Shown here: piece by piece, positions 6,771 to 16,348 of the stretch | How positions within the stretch are numbered: the stretch's first letter is position 1 | How the letters are laid out: each line of letters opens with the position of its first letter | Assembly (NCBI RefSeq): GCF_014654895.1 | Contig: NZ_BNBE01000001.1 | Coordinates: 4,052,501-4,116,500 of the forward strand | Direction of reading: 5' to 3' | Length of the DNA: 64,000 nucleotides | From: Streptomyces filamentosus | GTDB lineage: Bacteria; Actinomycetota; Actinomycetes; Streptomycetales; Streptomycetaceae | Made by a program: the position numbers and the translations under genes | The notes under the pieces: model-generated | Told to the model about the DNA's origin: nothing | The model's database searches: none | What the model saw: only the letters and a program-made list of their open reading frames with translations

Positions 6771-8072
6771 ATGGCAGGCTACGACGGCACCAGCGAGACC
6801 CCCGGCTACGACCCGACCGCCCTGGAGCGCTGGGCGGCCGAGCCCGACAAACGGCCCGGCCGCACCGCCTTCCAGCGCGACCGCGCCCGCGTGCTCCACT
6901 CCGCGGCCCTGCGCAGGCTCGCCGGGAAGACCCAGGTCGTCACCCCCGGCACCCGGAGCCACGCCTGGGACGCCAGCCCCCGCACCCGGCTCACCCACTC
7001 CCTGGAGTGCGCCCAGGTCGGCCGCGAGCTCGGCGCCGCCCTCGGCTGCGACCCCGACCTCGTCGAAGCCGCCTGCCTCTCCCACGACATGGGCCACCCG
7101 CCCTTCGGGCACAACGGCGAACAGGCGCTCAACGACGTCGCCAAGGACTGCGGCGGCTTCGAGGGCAACGCCCAGTCGCTCCGCCTCCTCACCCGCATCG
7201 AGCCCAAGCGCTTCGTCCCCGGCCCCGACGGCGAGCCCGTCTCCGTCGGCCTCAACCTCACCCGCGCCGCGCTCGACGCCGCCACCAAGTACCCCTGGCC
7301 GCGCGGCGGCCACCCCACCGACCCCGGCTCGCCCAAGTTCGGCGTGTACGAGGACGACCTGCCCGTCTTCGAGTGGATCCGGCGCGGCACCCCCGAGCAG
7401 CGCAAGTGCTTCGAGGCCGAGGTCATGGACTGGTCCGACGACGTCGCCTACTCCGTCCACGACTTCGAGGACGGCCTGCACGCCGGCCACATCGACCCCA
7501 ACCTGCTGTACGCCGAGCCCGAGCGCGCCGAGATCTTCGCCGTCGCCATCGGCCGCTACGTCCCCGAGGACACCGACCCCGCCGAACTCGCCGAAGCCCT
7601 CGACCGCCTCCTCGGCCAGGAGTGGTGGCCGCACGGCTACGACGGCTCCGCCGTCGCCCAGGCCCGCCTCAAGGACGCCACCAGCCAGCTCATCGGCCGC
7701 TTCTGCCTCGCCGCCGAGGGCGCCACCCGCCAGGCGTACGGCTCCGGCCGCCTCACCCGCTACGGCGCCGAACTCGTCGTCCCCCGCCCCGCCCGCAACG
7801 AGTGCGCCGTCCTCAAGGCCGTCGCCGACCGCTACGTGATGCAGCGCGCCGAGCAGGAGGCGCTCCGCGCCGACCAGCGGATCGTCGTCGCCGAACTCGC
7901 CGAGGCGCTCGTCGCCCGCGCCCCCGACGGCCTCGAACCGCAGTTCCGCGCCCTCTTCGCCGCCGCGCCCGACGACCGTTCCCGCAAGCGGGTGATCGTC
8001 GACCAGATCGCCTCCCTCACCGACGCCACCGCCCGAGCCCTCCACGCCCGCCTCCGCACGCCCCTCGGGTAG
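6771..8072 (+). CDS. dgt: Deoxyguanosinetriphosphate triphosphohydrolase
   Basis: A 433-aa HD-domain enzyme that hydrolyses dGTP (or other dNTPs) to the nucleoside and triphosphate. The metal-binding HD motif appears as RLTHSLECAQVGRELG and SHDMGHPPFGHNGE, followed by GGFEGNAQSLRLLTRIE and VMDWSDDVAYSVHDFED. Start ATG 6771 is 35 bp after the chelatase stop. In streptomycetes dgt lies close to dnaG, as it does here. Confidence 0.92.
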   Translation: MAGYDGTSETPGYDPTALERWAAEPDKRPGRTAFQRDRARVLHSAALRRLAGKTQVVTPGTRSHAWDASPRTRLTHSLECAQVGRELGAALGCDPDLVEAACLSHDMGHPPFGHNGEQALNDVAKDCGGFEGNAQSLRLLTRIEPKRFVPGPDGEPVSVGLNLTRAALDAATKYPWPRGGHPTDPGSPKFGVYEDDLPVFEWIRRGTPEQRKCFEAEVMDWSDDVAYSVHDFEDGLHAGHIDPNLLYAEPERAEIFAVAIGRYVPEDTDPAELAEALDRLLGQEWWPHGYDGSAVAQARLKDATSQLIGRFCLAAEGATRQAYGSGRLTRYGAELVVPRPARNECAVLKAVADRYVMQRAEQEALRADQRIVVAELAEALVARAPDGLEPQFRALFAAAPDDRSRKRVIVDQIASLTDATARALHARLRTPLG

Positions 8073-8200
8073 GGGCCGTCCGCCCCCTTTCGCCTTCCTC
8101 CGCCGTGCGGGACCCTCGCATGCACGTCCCGGGCCGGTGCGGCCGGGGCCGCTCCCGGGGGCGTAGCGTAGGGAATCGGTCGCAACGAGGAGGAACCAAC

Positions 8201-9460
8201 GTGGTCGACGCAGATCAGACCTTTGTCATCGTCGGCGGGGGCCTGGCGGGCGCCAAGGCGGCGGAGACGCTCCGCGCGGAGGGCTTCAACGGCCGGGTGA
8301 TCCTCATCGGCGACGAGCGCGACCACCCCTACGAACGGCCCCCGCTCTCCAAGGACCACCTCCTCGGCAAGAAGGACCGGGAGTCCGCCCTCGTCCACGA
8401 GCCCGCCTGGTACGCGGCCCACGACGTGGAGCTGCGCCTCGGCCAGACCGTCACCGCCGTCGACCGGGACGCCCACACCGTCCGCCTCGGCGACGGCACC
8501 GTCATCCGCTACGACAAGCTGCTCCTCGCCACCGGCTCCGAACCGCGCCGCCTCGACGTCCCCGGCACCGGCCTCGCCGGCGTCCACCACCTGCGCCGCC
8601 TCTCCCACTCCGAGCGGCTCCGCGACGAGCTCAAGGTCCTCGGCCGGGACAACGGCCACCTCGTCATCGCGGGCGCCGGCTGGATCGGCCTGGAGGTCGC
8701 CGCCGCCGCCCGCACCTACGGCGCCGAGGTCACCGTCGTCGAGTACGAGCCGACCGCGCTGCACCGCGTCCTCGGCCCCGAACTCGGCCAGCTCTTCGCC
8801 GACCTCCACACCGAGCACGGCGTCCGCTTCCACTTCGGCGCCCGGGTCACCGAGATCACCGGCCAGGACGGCATGGTCCTCGCCGTCCGCACCGACGACG
8901 GCGAGGAGCACCCCGCCCACGCCGTCCTCGTCGCCATCGGCGCCGCCCCCCGCGCCACCCTCGCCGAGAACGCCGGCCTCGCCCTCGTCGACCGCGCCGA
9001 CGGCGGCGGCATCGCCGTCGACGCCTCCCTGCGCACCTCCGACCCCGACATCTACGCCGCCGGCGACGTCGCCGCCTTCGAGCACCCCGCGCTCCACCAC
9101 CGCATCCGCGTCGAGCACTGGGCCAACGCCCTCAACGGCGGGCCCGCCGCCGCCCGCGCCATGCTCGGCCGGGACGTCTCCTACGACCGCGTCCCGTACT
9201 TCTTCACCGACCAGTACGACCTCGGCATGGAGTACTCCGGCTGGGCGCCCCCCGGCTCGTACGACCAGGTCGTGGTCCGCGGCGACACCGGCAAGCGCGA
9301 GTTCATCGCCTTCTGGCTGGACGGGGGCCGGGTGATCGCCGGCATGAACGTGAATGTGTGGGACGTCACAGAGCCGGTCCAGAAGCTCATCCGCTCCCGC
9401 GCCGTCGTGGACCCGGACGCCCTCTGCGACCCCTCCGTCCCCCTGGAGAGCCTGCTCTGA
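8201..9460 (+). CDS. FAD/NAD(P)-dependent ferredoxin reductase-like oxidoreductase
   Basis: A 419-aa two-dinucleotide-binding-domain flavoprotein of the putidaredoxin/rhodocoxin reductase type. The FAD motif is FVIVGGGLAGAKAAETL near the N-terminus. The NAD motif is IAGAGWIGLEVAAAAR near residue 155. The second FAD motif is DIYAAGDVAAFE. A C-terminal ferredoxin-reductase domain contains DQYDLGMEYSGW. It would pass electrons from NAD(P)H to a ferredoxin, often for a P450. GTG 8201 follows a strong GAGGAGG site. No ferredoxin or P450 gene is adjacent. Confidence 0.88.
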   Translation: MVDADQTFVIVGGGLAGAKAAETLRAEGFNGRVILIGDERDHPYERPPLSKDHLLGKKDRESALVHEPAWYAAHDVELRLGQTVTAVDRDAHTVRLGDGTVIRYDKLLLATGSEPRRLDVPGTGLAGVHHLRRLSHSERLRDELKVLGRDNGHLVIAGAGWIGLEVAAAARTYGAEVTVVEYEPTALHRVLGPELGQLFADLHTEHGVRFHFGARVTEITGQDGMVLAVRTDDGEEHPAHAVLVAIGAAPRATLAENAGLALVDRADGGGIAVDASLRTSDPDIYAAGDVAAFEHPALHHRIRVEHWANALNGGPAAARAMLGRDVSYDRVPYFFTDQYDLGMEYSGWAPPGSYDQVVVRGDTGKREFIAFWLDGGRVIAGMNVNVWDVTEPVQKLIRSRAVVDPDALCDPSVPLESLL

Positions 9461-9489
9461 CACGTACGGGCGAGCCGTAGACTCTACGC

Positions 9490-11382
9490 GTGGCAGGCAG
9501 GATCAACGATGACGACGTGAAGGCGGTCCGGGACGCGGTCCCGATCGACTCCGTGGTGTCCGAGTACCTCCAGCTCCGCAACGCAGGCGGCGGGAACCTC
9601 AAGGGACTCTGCCCCTTCCACGACGAGAAGTCGCCCTCCTTCCAGGTCAGCCCCAGCAAGGGACTCTTCCACTGCTTCGGCTGCCAGGAGGGCGGCGACA
9701 CCATCGCCTTCGTGATGAAGATCGACCACCTCTCCTTCTCGGAGACGGTCGAGCGCCTCGCCGCCAAGGCGGGCATCACCCTCCGCTACGAGGAGGGCGG
9801 CTACAACCCCGGCCACCAGCGCGGCGAACGCATCCGCCTGATCGAGGCCCACAAGGCCGCCGCCGAGTACTACGCCGGCCAACTGGCCTCCCCCGAGGCC
9901 GAGATCGGCCGCAGGTTCCTCTCCGAGCGCGGCTTCGACCAGGCCGCCGCCGAGCACTTCGGCGTCGGCTACTCCCCGGCCGGCTGGGACCACCTCACCC
10001 GCTTCCTGCGCGGCAAGGGCTTCTCCGACAAGGAGCTGGTCGTCTCCGGCCTCTCCCAGGAGGGCCGCCGCGGCCCCATCGACCGCTTCCGCGGCCGCCT
10101 CATGTGGCCGATCCGCGACGTCGGCGGCGAGATCGTCGGCTTCGGCGCCCGCCGCCTGCGCGAGGACGACACCGGCCCCAAGTACCTCAACACCCCCGAG
10201 ACGCCGATCTACAAGAAGTCCCAGGTCCTCTACGGCATCGACCTCGCCAAGAAGGAGATCGCCAAGAGCAGCCGGGCCGTCGTCGTCGAGGGCTACACCG
10301 ACGTCATGGCCTGCCACCTGGCCGGCGTCACCACCGCCATCGCCACCTGCGGCACCGCCTTCGGCGGCGAGCACATCAAGATCCTCCGCCGGCTCCTCAT
10401 GGACAACGGCTCGGCCCGCGTCATCTTCACCTTCGACGGCGACGCCGCCGGCCAGAAGGCCGCCCTGCGCGCCTTCGAGGACGACCAGAAGTTCGCCGCC
10501 GAGACGTACATCGCCATCGCGCCCGACGGCATGGACCCCTGCGAGCTGCGCCTCGCCAAGGGCGACGACGCCGTCGTCGACCTCGTCGAGCCCCGCACCC
10601 CCCTCTTCGAGTTCGCCCTCCGCCAGATCGTGAACCGCTACGACCTGGACACCCCGGCGGGCCAGGCCGCCGCCCTGAACGAAGCCGCCCCGGTCGTCGC
10701 GAAGCTGAAGGACCTGTCCGTGCGCCAGCGGGTCGCGGTCAAGCTCGCGGGGCTGCTCGGCATCATGGAGGACCAGTTCGTCGTGCGGCGGGTCAGCCAG
10801 ATCGCCCAGTGGCAGCGCGGCAAGGGCGACGCCCCGGGGCCCGCGCGCAGGCAGCGCACGTACGACGACGTGCCGGCCCCCACGGTCCCCGCCGGACCCG
10901 CGCTCAACCTGCGCAGCCCCGCCCACCGCACCGAGCGCGAACTGCTCAAGCTGGCGCTCCAGCGTCCCGAACTGGTCTCCCCCTTCTTCGACGCGTACGG
11001 CGTGGACGAGTTCACCGCACCGCCCTACGCCGCCGTGCGCCAGTGCATCCACGACGCCGGCGGCGCCGACGGCGCCCCCGCCGACTACGTGGACGCCGTC
11101 CTCGAGGCCGCCTCCAACGACACCGTCCGCACCCTCGTGCGCGAGCTCGTCGTGGAGGCGATCCTCACGCCGAGGGGCAAGGGCCCGGACGAGGTCTACG
11201 CCTCCGAGCAGCTGGTCACGGTCCGGCTCCGCGCGGTGGACCGTCGCATCGACCAGCTCAACGCCGCGCTGAAGCGGCTGGGGCACACGAACCCGGACCA
11301 GGTGACCGCCGCGCAGCAGGAGCTGTACGTCCTCCAGCAGTACCAGGTGGCCCTGCGGTCGCACGGCGCAGCCGCCCTCTGA
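9490..11382 (+). CDS. dnaG: DNA primase
   Basis: A 630-aa replication primase. The N-terminal zinc-binding domain (LCPFHDEKSPSF...FHCFGC, residues 39-62) is followed by the RNA polymerase core with YNTPETPIYKKSQVLYG, the TOPRIM glutamate in VVVEGYTDVMA, and FTFDGDAAGQKAA carrying the acidic metal ligands. A C-terminal helicase-binding region completes it. Length and domain order are normal. It starts at GTG 9490, just after a TAGACT -10-like element. Confidence 0.96.
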   Translation: MAGRINDDDVKAVRDAVPIDSVVSEYLQLRNAGGGNLKGLCPFHDEKSPSFQVSPSKGLFHCFGCQEGGDTIAFVMKIDHLSFSETVERLAAKAGITLRYEEGGYNPGHQRGERIRLIEAHKAAAEYYAGQLASPEAEIGRRFLSERGFDQAAAEHFGVGYSPAGWDHLTRFLRGKGFSDKELVVSGLSQEGRRGPIDRFRGRLMWPIRDVGGEIVGFGARRLREDDTGPKYLNTPETPIYKKSQVLYGIDLAKKEIAKSSRAVVVEGYTDVMACHLAGVTTAIATCGTAFGGEHIKILRRLLMDNGSARVIFTFDGDAAGQKAALRAFEDDQKFAAETYIAIAPDGMDPCELRLAKGDDAVVDLVEPRTPLFEFALRQIVNRYDLDTPAGQAAALNEAAPVVAKLKDLSVRQRVAVKLAGLLGIMEDQFVVRRVSQIAQWQRGKGDAPGPARRQRTYDDVPAPTVPAGPALNLRSPAHRTERELLKLALQRPELVSPFFDAYGVDEFTAPPYAAVRQCIHDAGGADGAPADYVDAVLEAASNDTVRTLVRELVVEAILTPRGKGPDEVYASEQLVTVRLRAVDRRIDQLNAALKRLGHTNPDQVTAAQQELYVLQQYQVALRSHGAAAL

Positions 11383-11408
11383 CCGACGGTCACCAAAAAG
11401 TCGCCGCA

Positions 11409-11425
11409 CGCCCCTCGTGGGGGCG
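11409..11425 (+). terminator. Weak hairpin between dnaG and the sigma factor gene
   Basis: CGCCCC and GGGGCG form a 6-bp stem with a 5-base loop, 27 bp after the dnaG stop. It may attenuate read-through into the sigma factor gene or be part of its leader. No T-tract follows. Confidence 0.3.
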
Positions 11426-11485
11426 ATGTGTCGTACCCCACACTGGACGACGGAGCCGTTCCGCCCCTCCTGGAGGTCGCCCGCC

Positions 11486-12502
11486 GTGCAGACCGAGATC
11501 CAGACCACCCCGCCGGACGGGCGGGACGACCTTCCGGAACTCCCCGAGGTCCCGGCCCAGCGTCGCCGCCCCGCCGCCGACGGGGGCAGCGGCGCCTCCG
11601 CCGACCTCTTCCGGCAGTACCTCCGGGAGATCGGCCGCATCCCGCTCCTCACCGCCGAGGAGGAGGTCGAACTGGCCCGCCGGGTCGAGGCCGGCCTCTT
11701 CGCCGAGGAGAAGCTGGCCCTCACCCCCGACCTGGACTCGCAGCTCGCGTACGACCTCGACCGGCTCGTCGTCCTCGGCCGGATCGCCAAGCGGAAGCTG
11801 ATCGAGGCCAACCTGCGGCTCGTCGTCTCCGTCGCCAAGCGGTACGTCGGCCGCGGCCTGACCATGCTCGACCTCGTCCAGGAGGGCAACCTCGGCCTCA
11901 TCCGGGCCGTCGAGAAGTTCGACTACGCCCGCGGCTACAAGTTCTCCACCTACGCCACCTGGTGGATACGCCAGGCGATGTCCCGGGCCCTCGCCGACCA
12001 GGCCCGCACCATCCGCGTCCCCGTCCACGTCGTCGAACTCATCAACCGGGTCGTCCGGGTCCAGCGACGCATGCTCCAGGAGCGCGGCCGCGAACCCACC
12101 TCCGAGGAGATCGCCGAGCACCTCGACCTCACCCCCGAGCGGGTCGTCGAGGTCCTCCGGCTCGCCCAGGAGCCCGTCTCCCTGCACACCCCCGTCGGCG
12201 AGGAGGAGGACGTCGACCTCGGCGACCTCATCGAGGACGGCGACGCCGCCTCGCCCGTCGAGTCCGCCGCCTTCCTGCTGCTCCGCCGCCACCTGGAGGA
12301 CGTCCTGTCCACCCTCGGCGAGCGCGAGCGCAAGGTCGTCCAGCTCCGGTACGGCCTCGACGACGGCCGCCCCCGCACCCTGGAGGAGATAGGGCGGATC
12401 TTCGGCGTCACCCGCGAACGGATCCGCCAGATCGAGTCCAAGACCCTCGGCAGGCTCCGCGACCACGCCTACGCGGACCAGCTCCGCGGCTACCTCGACT
12501 GA
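11486..12502 (+). CDS. hrdA: RNA polymerase sigma factor, HrdA-like (sigma-70 group 2)
   Basis: A 338-aa primary-type sigma factor. Region 1.2 (DLFRQYLREIGRIPLLTAEEE), region 2 (ANLRLVVSVAKRYVGRG, LDLVQEGNLGLIRAVEKFDY, FSTYATWWIRQAM), region 3 and region 4 with the recognition helix (EEIGRIFGVTRERIRQIES) are all intact. Position immediately after dnaG matches hrdA of streptomycetes. It is probably dispensable beside the essential HrdB. GTG 11486 is preferred; the upstream in-frame extension to 11417 encodes a sequence unlike the family. Confidence 0.85.
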   Translation: MQTEIQTTPPDGRDDLPELPEVPAQRRRPAADGGSGASADLFRQYLREIGRIPLLTAEEEVELARRVEAGLFAEEKLALTPDLDSQLAYDLDRLVVLGRIAKRKLIEANLRLVVSVAKRYVGRGLTMLDLVQEGNLGLIRAVEKFDYARGYKFSTYATWWIRQAMSRALADQARTIRVPVHVVELINRVVRVQRRMLQERGREPTSEEIAEHLDLTPERVVEVLRLAQEPVSLHTPVGEEEDVDLGDLIEDGDAASPVESAAFLLLRRHLEDVLSTLGERERKVVQLRYGLDDGRPRTLEEIGRIFGVTRERIRQIESKTLGRLRDHAYADQLRGYLD

Positions 12503-12511
12503 GACGCGCGA

Positions 12512-12541
12512 AGGGCCCGCGCCGCACCCGGCACGGGCCCT
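12512..12541. terminator. Bidirectional terminator between hrdA and the ABC exporter operon
   Basis: AGGGCCCG and CGGGCCCT form a perfect 8-bp stem with a 14-base loop exactly between two convergent genes (stops at 12502 and 12559). Confidence 0.65.
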
Positions 12542-12558
12542 CGGCGGCAGGCGCGCGG

Positions 12559-14487
12559 TCAGTCGACCTCGGCGACCGCCTCCGCGAACTGCGCCGCGTA
12601 CAGCCGGGCGTAGGCCCCGCCCGCCACCAGCAGCTCCTCGTGCGTGCCCTGCTCCACGATGGAACCGTTCTCCATCACCAGGATCACGTCCGCGTCCCGG
12701 ATGGTGGAGAGCCGGTGCGCGATCACGAAGGAGGTGCGGCCCTGGGCCAGCCGGGCCATCGCCTTCTGGATCAGCACCTCCGTCCGGGTGTCCACCGAAC
12801 TCGTCGCCTCGTCGAGGACGAGGATCACCGGGTCCGACAGGAACGCCCGGGCGATGGTGATCAGCTGCTTCTCGCCCGCGCTGACCGCCGCGCCCTCGTC
12901 GTCCACGACCGTGTCGTAGCCGTCCGGCAGGGTGCGCACGAAACGGTCGGCGTGGGCCGCCCGCGCCGCCTCCTCGACCTCCGCCCGCGTCACCTCGCGG
13001 GTGGCGCCGTACGCGATGTTGTCCGCGATCGTCCCGCCGAAGAGCCAGGTGTCCTGGAGGACCATGCCGATCCCGGCCCGCAGCTCCTCCCGGGACATCG
13101 CCGCGATGTCCGTGCCGTCCAGCGTGATCCGGCCGCCGGTCACCTCGTAGAACCGCATGAGGAGGTTGACCAGCGTCGTCTTGCCGGCGCCGGTCGGGCC
13201 GACGATCGCGACCGTCTGGCCCGGCTCCACGGTGAGCGACAGGTCCTCGATGAGCGGCTTGTCGGCCTCGTAGCGGAAGGACACGTGCTCCAGGGCCACC
13301 TTGCCCTTGAAGTCGCGCGGCTCCTGGGAGGCCGGCGCGTCCGGCGCCTGCTCCTCGGCGTCGAGCAGCTCGAAGATCCGCTCCGCCGAGGCGACGCCCG
13401 ACTGCACCAGGTTCGCCATCGACGCCACCTGCGTCAGCGGCATCGAGAACTGGCGCGAGTACTGGATGAACGCCTGCACGTCACCGATGGAGAGCGTGCC
13501 GCTCGCCACCCGCAGACCGCCGACGACGGCCACGAGCACGTAGTTGATGTTCGACACGAAGAACATCACCGGCTGCATCATGCCGCTGTTGAACTGGGCC
13601 TTGAAACCGGCCTCGTACAGCGCCTCGTTCTGCTCGCGGAAGCCCTGCGCGGCCTCCTCCTGCCGGCCGAAGACCTTCACCAGGGTGTGCCCGGTGTACA
13701 TCTCCTCCACGTGCGCGTTGAGCGCGCCCGTCGTCTTCCACTGCTGCACGAAGTGCGGCTGCGAGCGCTTGCCGATCCTCGCCGCGACCACCACCGACAC
13801 CGGCACCGTCACCAGTGCCACCAGCGCCAGCAGCGGCGAGATCCAGAACATCATCGCCAGCACGCCGACGATCGTCAGCAGCGAGTTGATGAGCTGGCCC
13901 ATCGACTGCTGGAGGGTCTGCCCGATGTTGTCGAGGTCGTTGGTCGCCCGCGACAGCACCTCGCCGCGCTTGGCGCGGTCGAAGTACGACAGCGGCAGCC
14001 GCGCCAGCTTCGTCTGGACGTCCTCCCGCATCCGGTACACGGTCCGGTTGATCACCCGGATCGACATGCGGGTGGAGACCAGCATCAGCAGGCCCGCCGC
14101 CACGTACACCGCGAGCGCGAGCAGCAGCACCTCGCCGACCGCGCCGAAGTCGATGCCCCGGCCGGGCGTGAAGTCGACCCCGGACAGCATGTCGGCCATG
14201 CCGCCGTCGCCGTCCGCCCGCAGCTTCTCCAGGGCCTGGGCCTTCGTCACGCCCTCGGGCATCTGCCGCCCGACCACGCCCGCGAAGATCAGGTCGGTGG
14301 CCATGCCCAGCACCTTGGGGCCGATCACGGCGCCCGCCACCGACAGCACGCCGGCCGCCAGCATCACCCAGAGCGCGGCCCGCTCGGGCGCCAGCTGCCG
14401 CAGCAGCCGCTTCGACGAGCCCTTGAAGTCCATCGACCGCTCGCCGGGGGCGCCCCCGGCCATCATGCGTCCGCCAGGACCGGCCAT
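12559..14487 (-). CDS. ABC exporter, transmembrane plus ATPase half-transporter (second of a pair)
   Basis: A 642-aa type I ABC exporter half. Six membrane helices fill the first ~370 residues, preceded by a hydrophilic Gly/Met-rich start. The nucleotide-binding domain has Walker A VGPTGAGKTT, Walker B VILVLDEATSSVD and the altered signature AVSAGEKQ. It starts at ATG 14487, overlapping the stop of the upstream half-transporter (TGATG), so the two are coupled and probably form a heterodimer. The substrate is unknown; a lipid or drug is typical. Confidence 0.9.
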   Translation of the reverse strand: MAGPGGRMMAGGAPGERSMDFKGSSKRLLRQLAPERAALWVMLAAGVLSVAGAVIGPKVLGMATDLIFAGVVGRQMPEGVTKAQALEKLRADGDGGMADMLSGVDFTPGRGIDFGAVGEVLLLALAVYVAAGLLMLVSTRMSIRVINRTVYRMREDVQTKLARLPLSYFDRAKRGEVLSRATNDLDNIGQTLQQSMGQLINSLLTIVGVLAMMFWISPLLALVALVTVPVSVVVAARIGKRSQPHFVQQWKTTGALNAHVEEMYTGHTLVKVFGRQEEAAQGFREQNEALYEAGFKAQFNSGMMQPVMFFVSNINYVLVAVVGGLRVASGTLSIGDVQAFIQYSRQFSMPLTQVASMANLVQSGVASAERIFELLDAEEQAPDAPASQEPRDFKGKVALEHVSFRYEADKPLIEDLSLTVEPGQTVAIVGPTGAGKTTLVNLLMRFYEVTGGRITLDGTDIAAMSREELRAGIGMVLQDTWLFGGTIADNIAYGATREVTRAEVEEAARAAHADRFVRTLPDGYDTVVDDEGAAVSAGEKQLITIARAFLSDPVILVLDEATSSVDTRTEVLIQKAMARLAQGRTSFVIAHRLSTIRDADVILVMENGSIVEQGTHEELLVAGGAYARLYAAQFAEAVAEVD

Positions 14488-16229
14488 CAGGCTGCCTCCG
14501 CCTCGGTCAGCTGGGAGAGCACGATCTCCCGGTACGTCTCGTTGTCCGCCATCAGCTCGTGGTGCCGCCCGGTGCCGACGACCCGGCCCTCGTCGAGGAC
14601 CACGATCCGGTCGGCGTCCCGGATGGTCGACACCCGCTGGGCGACGATCACCACGGTCGCGTCCGCGGTCTCCGCCGAGAGCGCCGCCCGCAGCCGGGCG
14701 TCCGTCTCGTAGTCGAGCGCGGAGAACGAGTCGTCGAAGAGGTAGATCTCCGGCCGCTGGACCAGCGTCCGCGCGATCGCGAGCCGCTGCCGCTGACCGC
14801 CCGACACGTTGGTGCCGCCCTGCGCGACCGGCGCCTCCAGGCCGTGTTCGAGCTTCCGCACGAAGTCGGCGGCCTGGGCCACCTCCAGGGCGTGCCACAG
14901 CTCCTCGTCTGTCGCGTCCGGCTTGCCGTACCGCAGGTTCGACGCCACCGTGCCCGAGAACAGGTACGGCTTCTGCGGGACCATCCCGACCGTCCGCGCC
15001 ATCAGCGCCGGGTCGAGCCTGCGCACGTCCACCCCGTCGACCAGGACCTCGCCGCCGGTCACGTCGAACAGCCGCGGCACCAGGCCGAGCAGCGTCGACT
15101 TGCCGGAGCCGGTCGAGCCGATGATCGCGGTGGTCTCGCCGGGGCGGGCCACCAGCTCCACGTCCTTCAGGACGGACTCCTCGGCGCCCGGGTAGCGGAA
15201 GTCCGCCCCCCTGACCTCCAGGTGCCCGCTCCGGTCCAGCGCCGTCACCGGCTCGGCCGGCGGCACCACGCTGGAGGAGGTCGCGAGGACCTCCTCGATG
15301 CGCTCGGCGCACACTTCGGCCCGCGGCACCATCATGAACATGAAGGTGGCCATCATGACCGCCATCACGATCTGCATCAGATAGGCGAGGAAGGCGGTCA
15401 GCGCGCCGATCTGCATCCCGCCGCTGTCGATGCGGTGCGCGCCGAACCAGACCACGGCCACGCTGGACACGTTCACGACCGTCATCACGGTCGGGAACAT
15501 CAGCGCCATCAGCCGGCCCGTCGCCATCGACACGTCGGTCAGCTCGTGGTTGGCGCCGCGGAAGCGCTCCTCCTCGTAGCCGTCCTTCACGAAGGCGCGG
15601 ATCACGCGGTTGCCGGTGATCTGCTCGCGCAGCACCCGGTTCACCGTGTCGAGGCGCTCCTGCATGGTGCGGAAGAGCGGCCGCATCCGCTTCACGATCA
15701 GCGAGACGGAGACGCCGAGCACCGGCACCACGGCGAGCAGCACCCCGGACAGGGGCACGTCCTGGCCGAGGGCCATCACGATGCCGCCGACGCACATGAT
15801 GGGCGCGGAGACCATCAGGGTGAACGCCATCAGCACCAGCATCTGGACCTGCTGGACGTCGTTGGTCGTCCGGGTGATCAGCGACGGCGCGCCGAAGTGC
15901 CCCAGCTCGCGCGAGGAGAAGGACTGCACCCGGTCGTAGACGGCGCCGCGCAGGTCCCGGCCGACGGCGGAGGAGGTCCGCGCCCCGTAGTACACGGCCC
16001 CGATGTTGCAGAGCACCTGCACCACGGAGACGCCGATCATCAGCGCCCCGAACCGCAGGATGTAGCCGGTGTCCCCGTTGACGACGCCCTTGTCGATGAT
16101 GTCGGCGTTCAGGGTCGGCAGGTAGAGGCTCGCGCAGGTGGCCAGGAACTGGAGCAGGACGAGCAGAGCGATGGGTTTTCGGTACGGTCGCAGGTGGGTT
16201 CGGAGAAGTCTTATGAGCACGGTTCCCAC
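14487..16229 (-). CDS. ABC exporter, transmembrane plus ATPase half-transporter (first of a pair)
   Basis: A 580-aa exporter half with six N-terminal membrane helices (for example ALLVLLQFLATCASLYLP). Its nucleotide-binding domain has Walker A IGSTGSGKST, a canonical signature NVSGGQRQRLAIAR and Walker B IYLFDDSFSALD. The signature is intact here but altered in its partner, so one composite ATP site may be catalytically stronger, as in other heterodimeric exporters. The first gene of a two-gene leftward operon. Confidence 0.9.
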   Translation of the reverse strand: MGTVLIRLLRTHLRPYRKPIALLVLLQFLATCASLYLPTLNADIIDKGVVNGDTGYILRFGALMIGVSVVQVLCNIGAVYYGARTSSAVGRDLRGAVYDRVQSFSSRELGHFGAPSLITRTTNDVQQVQMLVLMAFTLMVSAPIMCVGGIVMALGQDVPLSGVLLAVVPVLGVSVSLIVKRMRPLFRTMQERLDTVNRVLREQITGNRVIRAFVKDGYEEERFRGANHELTDVSMATGRLMALMFPTVMTVVNVSSVAVVWFGAHRIDSGGMQIGALTAFLAYLMQIVMAVMMATFMFMMVPRAEVCAERIEEVLATSSSVVPPAEPVTALDRSGHLEVRGADFRYPGAEESVLKDVELVARPGETTAIIGSTGSGKSTLLGLVPRLFDVTGGEVLVDGVDVRRLDPALMARTVGMVPQKPYLFSGTVASNLRYGKPDATDEELWHALEVAQAADFVRKLEHGLEAPVAQGGTNVSGGQRQRLAIARTLVQRPEIYLFDDSFSALDYETDARLRAALSAETADATVVIVAQRVSTIRDADRIVVLDEGRVVGTGRHHELMADNETYREIVLSQLTEAEAA

Positions 16230-16348
16230 TATCGCCCGGGGGCGGGAACCGTTACGACTGGGTTTAGGGCGCTCGGCCCAGCCCTGGCGAAGACTTTACG
16301 AAGCACCCCCCGGTCCGCGGCTCCGGTCCGCGGCTCCGCTCCGCGCCG